Both the position numbers and the translations under genes were made by a program. 64,000 nt of DNA from Adiantum capillus-veneris. Lineage: Eukaryota > Streptophyta > Polypodiopsida > Polypodiales > Pteridaceae. The first letter of the stretch is position 1, and every line of letters starts with the position of its first letter. This document shows, piece by piece, positions 11,040-22,368 of the stretch. Location of the stretch: assembly GCA_014529385.2 (NCBI GenBank), contig CM043964.1:164997-228996 (forward strand), in the 5' to 3' direction. The notes beneath the pieces were generated by a model. It searched no databases, was not told where the DNA came from, and saw only the letters and a list, made by a program, of their open reading frames with translations.

Positions 11040-11850
11040 TGTTAACTGTGTCAACGTGAGTTAACAGAAGCTACTAAAGACCGAAGACGTACGGATGCAG
11101 ATCGAGGATGAATACGAAGAAGCAATAAACATTGAAATTACACATTTTTCACATTCTCCCAAAATGGTCACGTATTGTAAATGCCCGATTTATTTCAAGC
11201 CATTGTAATATTTCTAATGTGTTACGGGCTCAATGGAAGTTCCAAGTTGTAAAGAATAGGTCACTTACTATGCCAAGGTTGCAAATTCAGTAAGTGGTGA
11301 GCCCTAAAGGCCTTGGGCGCCCTGACATTGCATATTTTTAACCTAGGAATATAAAAGTGTGTGAAAGAAATTAGGGTTCTCAAATCATTTGTTGAGAGCA
11401 CTCTTTGGTGAGAACTCTTGAGGTGTGTGGCTATGGAGTCCTTGAGCTTCACCTTGCTCATGAGACTTGAGTAACACTAATCAATTATTCATTCTCTCTC
11501 ACTATGCCTCAGATCTCTTACTTCTTATGATTGCCTATGATGCTTAGATTAACTAGATCTTAACTAATTAGTGGTTAATCCCTCTCTAATCTTGTGTGAT
11601 TGCCCTCTTTTTCTTGTGTGTGCATGTAGGTTTGATTGGAGTGTGGTGCTCGATAGATCTATGTGTGTGTGCTTGCGATTAGTGTGTTGCATGATAGGAT
11701 TAGTGTTGTGTGCATCTTGCAATCATAGTGTGTGTAATTGGGTTGATTCCCGGTTGATTAGAGGTGAAGAGAAGTGGATATAGAGATTGACCTTCATTGT
11801 GGCTTCGCTCCTCCATAGGCCGAGAAGCTCACCTCGTAGAGTTAACCATT
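11040..11850 (+). mobile_element. LTR-like sequence, single copy seen
   Basis: Starts TGTTAACTGTG after a purine tract and ends near GAGTTAACCA (about 11,840), nearly the inverse of its start. A TATA-like GGAATATAAAAG occurs at about 11,346, followed by typical transcribed-leader composition. It is probably the 3' LTR of an otherwise unrecognised element to its left. With no partner copy in the window, the boundaries are inferred. Confidence 0.45.
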
Positions 11851-11871
11851 TGTGTTGCCACGATTAGCTCA

Positions 11872-12040
11872 CTAACCGTGTGAGTGTTTCCATGCCCTAG
11901 CCAGGTCGCTCATCCCTCCGGATTGATAATTTTGTTGGTCATTGGAGCTATTGCAACGATGGGATCCCAACACAATTCGACGCTTATAGCACATATAAGT
12001 GGGATGATCAGATCGTCCACAATATTCACAAGAAGAAGAA
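11872..12040 (-). pseudogene. Retroelement gag zinc-knuckle fragment
   Basis: Read on the minus strand the segment encodes SSSSSCEYCGRSDHPTYMC, a perfect CX2CX4HX4C knuckle as found in copia-type gag proteins, followed by a basic stretch. It is cut off by the LTR copy starting at 12,062. It is a different fragment, on the other strand, from the gag at 12.8-13.6 kb. Confidence 0.6.
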
Positions 12041-12061
12041 GAAGAGTCTCTAGATAAACGT

Positions 12062-12637
12062 TGATAGACCGCTTTTGGCATGTACAAAGTAGCGTTTATA
12101 TGCATGATCATATGTAGAAAAGTATGTAAATACATGCATTCGGGAGCTTTTCAAAGTGGTTTCAAGTTCAAAAAAAGATGCAACATGTACACATTGTGAA
12201 TAGTCAGGTTCGTGCGCTAGCAGTCGAACACATGTACATGCCCGTATAGGGTATCGAGGCCTTGGATATGGTTTTAGGTGGATTATTTTGGTTCTAGAGA
12301 ATGTGTTTGAGATTTCTAGAATGTAAATAATGCAAGCGAGAACTGTGGGTACTCTCATCCCGCTCAAGAAGTTTGGGACATGCAGTAATTGTCTATTTAC
12401 GGGGCCTGATCTGCGATGATGCGTGCACCGCCCTAGTAGTGGTTAAAAATAGAATGTGGGGATGTGGAAAAGTGATTTGGGTATCTAGGATCAAGCGTGA
12501 AAAGTTTGGTGAATTTTGGAGTTCGTTAGGGATTTTTCCCGTGAAAAACGCCCGCCAGGGGTCAAAACTGGCCAAAACTAGGCCAAAACTAGTCCAAAAA
12601 TGGTCAAAAAAGGTGTGAAATGGCTTAAAATTTCCAT
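12062..12637 (+). mobile_element. Tat-2-type LTR copy in + orientation
   Basis: Begins TGATAGACCGCTTTTGGC and ends AAAATTTCCA. It matches 14,311-14,874 in reverse complement over its whole length with roughly 90% identity. Because the partner sits exactly where the 3' LTR of Tat-2 should be, both are read as LTRs of that family. Flanking bases do not show a matching 5-bp duplication, so this is either a decayed solo LTR or the 5' LTR of a deleted element. Confidence 0.65.
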
Positions 12638-12779
12638 GGACGTTCATTAAGCATCCTTCTGGCATTTATCATTGACAGAAATCAATCCTCATATTTACCT
12701 CGTTCTCAATTGCATCCTTCACCATATATGGTGTGCAGATTCTGCGATCTTATCTTATACGTCTTTTGGCAACAAGATA

Positions 12780-13655
12780 TGGCTATGACTATTCTCGTCA
12801 ATGACTTTCCTTTGGCCAACGTTCTGTTTCTCCTTTCCAAGGCCAAGGATTTCCAGGTTGAAAAGCAAAGATATTGTTAATTCTTGAAGGCGATGAACTC
12901 TCTGATGTTGTTCTTGGAAATCGTGTTTGTCCACCTCAGCCTGTTGATACGGATCATGATAACGTGCTTATCACTGAAGGACCTATATTTGAAGATTGGA
13001 ATGTTGCCTTTACGGATTGGCAACGACGTGATAAAGTAGCTCGTCGGTATATTCTTTCTGCTCTTACTGATTCCCTTTTGCTTGATACGTATGACTTGCC
13101 TACTTTCCATGACGTATGGAAGTACCTTATTGCAAACTTTCAGAAGAAATCTATTACAAAAATACTTTATTTGAGAGGGTTGCTTAACAAGTTACAATAT
13201 GAAGTTGGTATTGCCATGACGGGACATATTGAATCTTTCAAATCTATTATTACTCAACGTGCTGCTATCGGTGATCCTGTTCCACAAAAACAAGTGATTA
13301 CACTTCTCCTCGATACACTATTCTCTCTAATAAAGATGGTCTGCATTTCGACCAAGCCTGTATGTATTTAATTGAATACTCTCAACATCAAGAACGTTGT
13401 AATGCTGGTCATGATACAGCTATGATATCACAAGAGGAGACTTAGTCACAACAGATGGAACGTGCTTTTTATGCTGGAAGGTGTCCATTTCAACGAGGAA
13501 ACCGCAGAGGTGGCCATCGCGATAATGTATTCTCTCGTCTCAAATTTCCCAATAAGCAATGTTCTTACTGTAACAAAAATGGCCATACTGAAGATGATTG
13601 TTGGGCACGCGAATATGATGAAGAACGCAATATTACCATGAAACAACCACATTGA
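12780..13655 (+). pseudogene. Copia-type gag polyprotein remnant with zinc knuckle
   Basis: Residues from 12,874 show the gag fold seen in Ty1/copia elements: FEDWNVAFTDWQRRDKVARR, then ALTDSLLLDTYDLPTFHDVW, LRGLLNKLQYEVG and HIESFKSIITQRAAIGDPV. After a frame change at about 13,320 the end carries CSYCNKNGHTEDDC, a CX2CX4HX4C knuckle (about 13,560-13,600). Gag packages the element RNA in virus-like particles. Protease and integrase regions do not follow, so the copy is truncated. Confidence 0.82.
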
Positions 13656-14310
13656 TGGAGCAAAAGATGTCGTGCGCACACTCACACACCCAGACAATTC
13701 AACACAACACAAGGAATTTACTTAAATTCCTCACCTCACTCACTACAACTCAAAATATTCATGAAAACTCTACCCACAAGCTCAATTCAAACTCCAAATG
13801 CCTCGACCTACAAGCCCTTGCCTGCCCGCAGACACTACAAGGTGATTCGAGGTGATCAACACTTGAAATCATGCTTGATGGTGACCAAAATATACAAGAA
13901 AAACCATCAAAAAACCAAAAACTCCAGCCACAAAAGGCCACTCTCAAACCATTGCAAAAGCTTCACCAAACTCCACTCTGTTGGACTCTTTGGACTAGCG
14001 CCAATCCTAATGGCACCGATACAGGGTCACATAGTCTTGCAGAAAGCCAAACCTTCTTCCCTCAATTCCTTGCACACACACATCCATGGAAACCTCAGAA
14101 CTTCCATAGACTCTCCGAAGTGCAAAATTGAAGAGAGAAAGCTATCATTCACTCCTCCATACACTCGAAAACAGGACGGGAACGCAACGGGACTGCACTA
14201 GAGCACCTATAGGAACCCTACTTCCTCCCACACACAGAGGGGTGAAAGTGTTGATATTGCTCTTCTAAAGTCCTCACTCAGCCTGGACCATCATGGCACC
14301 GTGAGTGATG
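13656..14310. other. Unassigned spacer between copia gag and inverted LTR
   Basis: No domain recognised. Open frames are short and of low complexity (threonine-, serine- and histidine-rich). Confidence 0.4.
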
Positions 14311-14874
14311 TGGAAATTTTCAGCCATTTCACACCTTTTTTGACCTTTTTTTGTCCACTTTTGGCCAGTTTTGACTCCCGATGGGCGTTTTTCGTGGAAA
14401 AAACCCCTAACGGACTCCAAAATTCACCAAATTTTCACGCTTGATCCTCGATACCCAAATCACTTTTCCACATCCCCACATTCTATTTTTAACCACTTCT
14501 AGGGCGGTGCACGCATCACCGCAGATTAGGCACCATAAATAGACACTTATTGCATGTCCCAAACTTCTTGAGCGGGATGAGAGTACCCACACTTCTTGCT
14601 TGCATTATTTAAATTCTAGAAAGCTCAAACAAATTCTCTAGAACCAAAATAATCCACCGAAAACCATATCCAAGGCCCGATACCCTATACGGGCATGTAC
14701 ATGTGTTCGATTCTGCTAGCGCACGAACCTGACTATTCACAATGTGTACACGTTGCATCTTTTTTTGAACTTGAAACCACTTTGCAAAGCTCCCGAATGC
14801 ATGTATTTACATCCTTTTGTACATATGACCATGCATATAAACGCTACTTTGTACACGCCAAAAGCAGTCTATCA
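14311..14874 (-). mobile_element. 3' LTR of Tat-2
   Basis: Lies directly downstream, on the minus strand, of the Tat-2 integrase stop. It is entered through a purine-rich GGTGGGCAAGAA before TGATAGACTGC and ends in TTTCCA. It is the inverted partner of 12,062-12,637. Confidence 0.65.
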
Positions 14875-14888
14875 TTCTTGCCCACCGT

Positions 14889-17800
14889 CTAGGTAGAGCA
14901 TTTATGCTCAACCAAGAGACTATTTGCATCTGGAACCACATCCCTCGCAAAATATTTCTTCAATCGATACCCATTTATTCTGTAGCGTAAACGTTCACCA
15001 GACAATTTTTCCAACTCATAGGTGCCATTAGGAAATGCATGATTCACTCTGTATGGACCCAACCATTTGTCCCTCAACTTCTTTTGAAAAATAATATCCA
15101 AGCGAGAATCATACTTCATCACCAGATCTCCCTCTTTGATTTCTTTCTCTGGCAGCCTCTTATTCATTTTCTCCATCCTTGTCTCTGCTTGTTGAAGATA
15201 ATAATCACTCGCTTTTTCTCTATTCATTCGCAACAACTCTAGAGAAAGAATTCTTTCTTGCATCTTGTCACTATGCTCACCTTTCATTATGCACAACAAC
15301 CTCAAGGCATCCACCAACTGCACTTGTATGGGCACAAGAGCTTCTTTTCCATAAACAAGCTCATATGGTGTAAACTGTGTTGACACTCTATACGTAGTTC
15401 TATAAGCCCACAAACACTTTTCCAAGTCCAAGTCCCATTCTTTAGGATGCTCTTCACAAGTTGATAGCATACTTTGATAGCATCTTCACAATTTGACCAT
15501 TGAAGTTCTCAACCAACCCATTGCATTGTGGGTAGTAAGGAGAAGAATGCCTATGCTGAATATTCAATTTCTCCATGAGAGCAGCAACAAGTTTCCCCCT
15601 AAACCCTGATCCACGATCAGAAATGATAACCATAGGAGCTCCAAACCTGCAACAAACTTGTTCATATAAAAAAGAGGCCACTCTTCCTGCTGTTACATCT
15701 TTTACTACTCTTGCCTCCACCCATTTTGTCAAATAGTCCACAGTCACAGGGATATACCTTTTGCAATTGTTAGTCCTCGACATTGGACCTATAGCATCCA
15801 ATCTCCATTTTGCAAATGCATCAAAAGACATTATAGCTTTTTGAGGCTCAGCCAAAATCTTCTGATTTGCAAACACTTGGCATTCATGGCATGACTTGCA
15901 CCAAAAATAAGTATCTCTCATCATAGAGGGCCAACAGTAACCTGCTCTTAAAACACGAAAGACAACATGATCCTTGCCTTGATGGCCTATTTCTTCATGG
16001 CAGTGCTCCAAAATCAAGCCTATCTCTTCTTTGTACGACACTTTTCTCAAAATGCTATCCTTGCCATAAAGCATGATATCCTCACCTACCAATGTGTAGT
16101 TTCTTGCTTTTGCAACTATTCTCTTACGCCGAACCTTTGACATGCCCTCTGGACATTTTCCTTTATCAAGAAATACTTCTACATCTTGCAATGATTCCCT
16201 TCCTGCTTAAAAGGATTCCTTGACCTTTAGACGAGCTACCAAGGCATCCAACTTGTCCCTAGCCAACTCATCAGCTTCTTTATTCTGCTCACAAGGAACA
16301 TGCTTAAACTGTATCTTTTCAAACTCATGCAAAAGCTTCTTGATGCCATAGAACCACTTCTTCAAATTGTTTTTCTTAACATTCCACAAACCAAGCAACT
16401 GATTCATGACTAGCAATGCATCCCCTTTTGCAATGACCCTCTTCAATCCAAACTCAACACACTGCTTCAACCCAAGGAAAAGCGTGAGGTACTCGGCATC
16501 ATTGTTACTTTCAGCTTCATTAAGATCATAAGCTCTAGAAAAGATTACATTGCCTTTTGGGTTCTTAATGAAAAAAGCTACTGACCCACACTAATAGATA
16601 CATAGAAAATCGACTGCAAGTCAGGAGGACTCACTGTTGGTAAAGCACACAATACCTCCTTGATGCCATCAAAAGCGTGTTGCATTTCTTCATTCCACTC
16701 AAACCCTTGAACTCTCTGACTCAATTTTTGGAGAGGATACACATACTGACATAGCATCCAGAAAAAACGTGACAAGTACCTGAGCTTATGCACAAACGAT
16801 GCCAAATCCTTTGTGTTGCTGGGCGGATCCATAAGCAATAAAGCCTTAACTTTCTCTAGGTCAGCTTCTATTCCATTTTGGGAAACCACATGTCCTAGAA
16901 AATGGACTCTGGCATGAGCAAACTTACACTTCTTTGGGTTGAGTTGCCCACCCTCTTGTTGAAGCCTTTCAAAACTCAACCTCAACTTCTCCAAATGTGT
17001 GACCCTTGAGCTATAACACCCAATTTCATCAATGAAATCATGAATGAACTTACCCAAGTAGGGACCAAACACTCTATTCGTCCATCCTTGGAAGGTAGCA
17101 TATGCATTAACCAGCCCAAAAGGCATTCTTTTGTATGCAAAACAACCCCAAGGAGTAATGAAGGTCGTCTTCAATCGATCTTCAATAGCTATCGAGATCT
17201 GAAAGGAGCCAGAAAATCCATCCATGATTGAGTAACGTTCATGACCTGCATTCTTTTGTTGGCAAAACAACCCCAAGGAGTAATGAAGGTCGTCTTCAAT
17301 CGATCTTCAATCGCTATCAAGATCTAAAAGTAGCCAGAAAATCCATCCATGATTGAGTAACGTTCATGACCTGCAACCTGATTGAAGATTTCATCTAGAA
17401 AGGGTAGTGGATAATGATTCCTTTTTGTGGCATCATTCAAAGGTTTGAAATCAACACATATCCTAAATCTTCCGTTCTTCTTGGGCACAATAACAATAGG
17501 AGAGACCCATTCAGACTCCTCCACTCGAAAGATGAAATCTGGTTCCAAAATCTTCATCACCTTATCATGAAGTGCCTTCTCATGAATGACCCCTAACCTC
17601 CTAAGCTTTTGAACCTTTGGCTTGGCACCTTCTTTTAGATTGATTCTATGCTCGACTCCTTTAGCTCCTTGCAACTCTGTATATTCAGTGGCGAATAGCT
17701 TTGGAAATTCCTTGAACATGTCTTCATACTCCTTTTTTTCTTTTTCTGTCAAGTCCTCTCCTAGCATGCTCCTTAGATTCACTTTGGCAAGCTCTACAAT

Positions 17801-18163
17801 TGCTTTTGGACTATCCTTCTCCTCCGTGACCTTCACATCATGCATCGTGCTTCCTTTTCAACACTTATCCCAAAAATATTAGGACATAATTGCATCAAGC
17901 CTTCCTCTACACTTTCTTTTGATGATGTAGTCGAAGCATCACTATCGTATGATGTGGTTTCTGTCGAATCCGTATCTAGCATCTCCACTAGGGGCTGTGT
18001 ACGGCTCTCGTGTGTCTTCATGTTGTAGACAATGGTCCTTCCTTTCTCTTTGTTGGGGATGGTGATCAAGCTTGTGCCCCAATCCAGCTTAGCACCAAGG
18101 GTTATAAGCCATGGCCTCCCTAAAATGATTGGATACGCATTCTCACCCACTTGCATCACATAG
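14889..18163 (-). pseudogene. Tat-2: Ty3/gypsy pol remnant (protease, RT, aRNase H, integrase)
   Basis: Domains run right to left. The protease end carries YPIILGRPWL at about 18,110. RT at 17,324-17,845 has VSPIVIVPKKNGRFRICVDF, and at 16,578-17,276 PFGLVNAYATFQ with the catalytic box reading FIDEIGCYSS, the second aspartate replaced by glutamate. The archaeal-type RNase H is at 16,207-16,570 (NNDAEYLTLFLGLKQC, EQNKEADELA). Integrase at 14,889-16,191 has CKSCHECQVF, WRLDAIGPMSR, IISDRGSGFR and CNGLVENFNG. Defects: a 125-bp tandem duplication in RT, loss of the RT-linked RNase H between FYVSISVG and FFIKNPKGN, a stop at 16,207 and a frameshift near 15,460. The 5' end is cut at about 18,165. 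Confidence 0.9.
17124..17373. repeat. 125-bp tandem duplication inside Tat-2 RT
   Basis: Two copies, 17,124-17,248 and 17,249-17,373, each beginning CATTCTTTTGT and ending GTTCATGACCTG, with few differences. Since 125 is not a multiple of three it shifts the RT frame and explains the doubled GHERYSIMDGFSG phrase seen in translation. Confidence 0.9.
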
Positions 18164-18256
18164 CAAAAAAATAATCTTCTAAAATATGAGGAATCTCATG
18201 ACGTGCTATATATCAGTAGATAGAGCTTGAAGAGGACATTCTAACTGTCAAACCTC
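18164..18256. repeat. Dispersed repeat X, copy 2
   Basis: Second copy of the repeat at 9567-9663. It abuts the truncated protease end of Tat-2, marking the break point of that element. Confidence 0.8.
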
Positions 18257-19013
18257 AATAGCTCTGTTTGATTTGAACTTGCTATTGCTTGATTTGCTTT
18301 AAGCTCTTCTGCAGTTGTGTTCGATGGAGATGAATCATCTTCAATAAGCTTTGTTTTGGCATCGGTCTCCATTTTGATTGTGCTTCAGGACCTTGTGCTG
18401 TCGTCTATGGGTGACCAGTCTTGGTCTTCATTTTTTTTTGTCTGAGATGACTCCGTCATGTTTGAATTATGTATCTCTGACATCTTCTAGGCCATTGGCA
18501 TTCCTAATATGATGTCTTCTGGCATATCTTTTACTGTGATCACATAGAATTGAGTTGTGATGATTTGTGAACTTACTTCAATGGTTCTGGAGATGATTCC
18601 CTAGCATTCTGCTTGTTTGTTTCCAGATATTCTCACAAGTTTAGGAGCATCTTCCAGCTATGGTTGTCCACATATTTTCCAAGTACGAAAAGACATGAGG
18701 TTCTTGTCTAACTTGAAATATAGCTTTACTTCTTTTGACAACTTTTCTTCATTTTCACCAACAATGTTGCACTTGATTTTCTCAGGATTTGTATCCGAAT
18801 TGACTACTTTTGATGTGACAGTGTCCTTGAATTGAAGTTTTTCTTGAACTTCTTTGCTTTGACCACCTGCTTCAATCGATGCTGACTTGCATGACTATGA
18901 TATTGCACCTTTTTGCAATTGTTGAGCATTGTCCTCCTGCATCTAGGTAACTCTTGATCTTAATAGATCCACTGTACTTTCTAGCAGAATTTTTCTCTTT
19001 GGAGGAGATTTTG
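18257..19013 (-). pseudogene. Possible retroelement protease remnant
   Basis: On the minus strand a frame with stops reads APKLVRISGNKQAEC, then ISRTIEVSSQIITTQFYVIT and MPEDIILGMPMA (about 18,490-18,650). The layout, a beta-strand-rich stretch ending in a DIILGMP-type motif, resembles retroviral-type aspartic proteases before RT, but the catalytic Asp region is not clear. No RT follows. The identity is tentative; gypsy or another reverse-transcribing element are both possible. Confidence 0.35.
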
Positions 19014-19156
19014 TGTTGGAGCTATATATGGCTCACTCTACTCAACTTGGTCTCACCTATATATTTGTATCTTGTCCTCAATATGAATCAGTCTTTGGGA
19101 GCGTATATGGTGTGTCTCTTGTCTCTCCTCTCTCTCTTTCTCTCTACATCTCAACA
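19014..19156 (+). mobile_element. Short LTR (143 bp), copy 2
   Basis: Same length and ends (TGTTGGAGC ... TCTCAACA) as 8790-8932, with a somewhat longer CT-rich 3' part. It is followed by a primer site with one change, TGGTATCAAAGC, at 19,157. Confidence 0.8.
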
Positions 19157-19446
19157 TGGTATCAAAGCAGTAAAGATCACGCGCCGATTCAATTCACGAT
19201 GACAAAACAGTATGTGTATGCGATTTGCATGTAAGATTCAAAAATTGCTACAAATTTTATTTTTGAGCATTGATTCTTGTTAACTGTGGTTGTTTTGTGT
19301 TAAGAAGAATATGATTAGTGTTTTGTGTGGCGTTTATTGCTAATCAATCTGATCGTTGATTTCGTTTTCTTGTTGATGACACCCTGAACTTCATCTCAAT
19401 TTTTCTTGCTGTTCTGCTCAAAATTTGGAGAAACGGGAAAAGCGCT
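19157..19446 (+). other. Primer site and leader after short LTR, copy 2
   Basis: Leader homologous to 8933-9224. The match ends at GAAAAGCGC, after which the sequence switches to repeat Y at the edge of the Tat-3 LTR region. Confidence 0.75.
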
Positions 19447-19459
19447 GACAAAGGAAATT

Positions 19460-19560
19460 TGGAATGGCGGCCTCTACACCAAATCAAACTCCATTGCGCC
19501 ACAAGGGAAATGAGATAAGGGCACCACCTAGTCTTGGAAGCGTGGGCTAGGACCGCTACA

Positions 19561-19640
<80 letters not shown>

Positions 19641-20092
19641 ACTATGAATGAAGCATTAACCTTAGTGTGTGTACAAGGAATGGATGACTTCAAACACTCC
19701 CAACACAAATAGTCATGTAGATTACCAAACAACCACTCAAGGAGTAGCCAAGATCACATAAGTAAGAGGAGGAGAGGTTACTAGCATGAAACAATTTGCA
19801 CTCTAGAATGTGCAAGAATAGAGTGAATGAATGAGCTTATGGGATCATGGTGAGTGATACAAAGACTCAATGGGGCTGAGGGAGGCTTAAAATTACAAAG
19901 GGGAAGGCCTCTTTATATAGGAAAGAGAGTGATTAGGAGTGAGGTTAAGATCCAAGTGTAATTTGTACAAATGAAGCTTGATTAGGGACATTCAACGAAT
20001 GAAGAAGCTCCTTCCAAGTGATTTGTTGACCAATTAGCTCCATCATCACTTGTGTTGTCTTCACTCCTTCCTCCATAGCTTGAGTCCAAGAG
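19460..20092 (-). mobile_element. Tat-3 LTR, distal part (left of CACTA-A)
   Basis: Minus-strand continuation of the LTR that begins at 26,333 and is split by CACTA-A. It contains CTATATAAAGAGGCC (complement of about 19,908-19,922), a good TATA box, then a (GA)n tract at 19,565-19,638 and the CCTAG hairpin at 19,525-19,552. The similar order TATA, CT tract, hairpin occurs in the Tat-5 LTR (57,680-56,875). The exact LTR end is not resolved. Confidence 0.5.
19565..19638. repeat. (GA)n microsatellite
   Basis: Pure GA run of about 74 bp within the Tat-3 LTR region. Confidence 0.97.
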
Positions 20093-20284
20093 CACTACAA
20101 GAGGCTATTCATATTAGCGACGCTCAAAAAAAAAAATCCCGGCGTCGCTATGAGCATCGCAAATTACTTTGTAAATTTGTGACGCTCATAGCGACGTCGG
20201 CTGGGCTAAAAAAATAACCGAGCGCGCCCAAAAACTCAGATCTCAGATCTGCGTTTTTCGGAGCCCTCAAGCAAGGAGCAGGTA

Positions 20285-20287
20285 ATG

Positions 20288-20328
<41 letters not shown>

Positions 20329-20416
20329 CTCCACACACACACACACACACGAGGAGAGGAAGGAGAGCCAGGTATGCTCCTTCACTCTCCTCATTCTCAT
20401 GTTCCCTTCCCCTCTT

Positions 20417-20451
<35 letters not shown>

Positions 20452-20602
20452 TTTTCTTCTCCACACACACACACACACACGAGGAGAGGAAGGAGAGCCA
20501 GGTATGCTCCTTCCCTCTCCTCATTCTCATGTTCCCTTCCCCTCTTTCTCTCTCCCTCTCTCTCTCTCTCACTCACACACATACACACACACACATAGTG
20601 TT

Positions 20603-20652
<50 letters not shown>

Positions 20653-20890
20653 AACAAAAACAAAAACGCACACACACATACATAAACAAAGAATGCACAC
20701 ACACATTGAGAGAGAAAAAGAGAGAGAGAGCATGCATAAACAAAAAACGCACGCATTGAGAGAGGAAAAGAGAGAGAGAACATGCATAAACAAAAAACGC
20801 ACACATTGAGAGAGGAAAAGAGAGAGAAAACATGCATACAATCCAAAAAAACGCACACACATTGAGAGAGAAAGAGAGAGAAACTAATTT
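20285..20890. repeat. Compound CT/CA/GA microsatellite and minisatellites in CACTA-A
   Basis: A unit of about 130 bp with GAGGAGAGGAAGGAGAGCC and GGTATGCTCCTTC is repeated (starts at 20,351 and 20,481), separated by (CT)n and (CA)n. From about 20,700 a second unit of about 51-55 bp with CATTGAGAGAG and CATGCATAAACAAAAA is repeated four times. Open frames here are artefacts. Confidence 0.9.
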
Positions 20891-20909
20891 AACGTCGTAG
20901 GAAACTAAT

Positions 20910-21130
20910 TAAAATTAAAAGAACTAAAGATCTAGCCGACGAGGAGTTGAACTCAAGACCTATTATTCAAGAGGGAAATGGCATAATCAATCTATTATAC
21001 TTGGCATGGGTGATAGAAAGGTTATACCATTTATCTCTTTTTATTGGCACACACATCCACACACGCGCACACACACAAGAAGAAGAGAGTTATAACGTCG
21101 TAGGAAACTATCTTAAAAGACGTTAAAGAT
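20910..21130 (-). repeat. SINE-like repeat, reverse copies
   Basis: The B-box complement GGAGTTGAACT at 20,943, then the body complement AACGTCGTAGGAAACTA at about 20,892 and again at 21,092. Order and spacing match the 2451-2735 copy read in reverse, including the CTTTCTA and AATAAAAAGAG phrases between units. Confidence 0.6.
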
Positions 21131-22200
21131 TAGGTTATATGTAGACTTACATTAAATTAGATTTAGGTTTATTTTTAACTAGATTTACGTTTATTTACGC
21201 TAGATTTAGATTTACGTTATATTAGATTAGATTTAGGTCTCCATAGACTGCGATGCCTGCATGAAGCGGGTGAAGGAATCCCTCAATGGAATATAGGGTA
21301 TTGCTGCCTTCACTCATGGTGGGCTCCGTCGATCCAAAAGTACTGGTGAAATATCTTCAGAAGATAGGGAAGAAGGTGGATCTTCAGGGCGGCAAGAATC
21401 ACTACATCCCCGACACAATGACCATCTAGACAACCTCTAGTCATTCAACAGCAACTTCAAAGTTAGTAACAAGAGCAAGAACGGTCTAAAGGGCCAATTG
21501 CTGTCGTCAGATGTGGATGGAGATGAAGCAGCGTCACCGCCGGAAGTTAACTCTCACATCTTTAGTGATGAGAATTCCAACTCTTGCCGAGTTATGTGAA
21601 AAATTATGTGTTAAATCAGTTTTAAGGTTCTTATAATCCCTGTTAGTTTAGTTCTTTGTTTTTAATATAACATAATATATTTACGTTAGATTTAGATTTA
21701 TGTTATATTAGATTAGACTTAGGTTTATTTAGGTTTACCCACACCCACACACACACACACACGCACACAAGAAGAAGAGAGTTTTAACGTCGTAGGAAAC
21801 TATCCCAAAAGACGTTAAAGATTAGGTTAGATGTAGACTTACGTTAAATTAGATTTAGGTTTATTTTTAGTTAGATTTATGTTTATTTAGATTTATGCTT
21901 ATTTATGTTAGATCGAGTAGAAGCAAGAATTACTTACGGTTTAGGGTTTAGAGTTAGACGAACAGTGAAAAGATCTACCGTGAAAAGATGTTAAGATGCT
22001 GTGAAGTGCTACAGCTAGAGAAGAGGCAAAGGGGTTTTGTCCACTACATGCAGTATCATGTAGACGTGGGTGTGTAGATTTCTTGTACCCACAAATATAG
22101 GTATTGACCAATAAAGACGACATTATAACCCGGTGGTTCTGATCTCCGTGCACCTCTAGACCGAGGTGTGCGGGGATTGGACATGACTAGAGAATGTGAG
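21131..22200. other. CACTA-A 5' non-coding region
   Basis: AT-rich sequence with many repeats of the type TTAGATTTAGGTTTATTT. A further SINE-body copy lies at about 21,760-21,830 (minus strand). No coding sequence is recognised; 21,240-21,600 has short open stretches without a known domain. Confidence 0.5.
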
Positions 22201-22202
22201 GT

Positions 22203-22207
22203 AAAGA

Positions 22208-22302
<95 letters not shown>
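22203..22302. repeat. (GA)n microsatellite
   Basis: About 100 bp of GA repeats with one GACA interruption, just upstream of the CACTA-A transposase gene. Confidence 0.98.
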
Positions 22303-22306
<4 letters not shown>

Positions 22307-22368
22307 GACGAAGAATGCCAATAGAATATTAAATTTGTTGTCCAGGTTATAAGTTTTTTATCCTCATT

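Noticed and set aside
12062-14874. Foldback or Mutator transposon with 570-bp TIRs
   Set aside because: The right arm begins just after the Tat-2 integrase and purine tract with TG...CA ends, and no 9-bp duplication is seen; two inverted LTRs explain it better.
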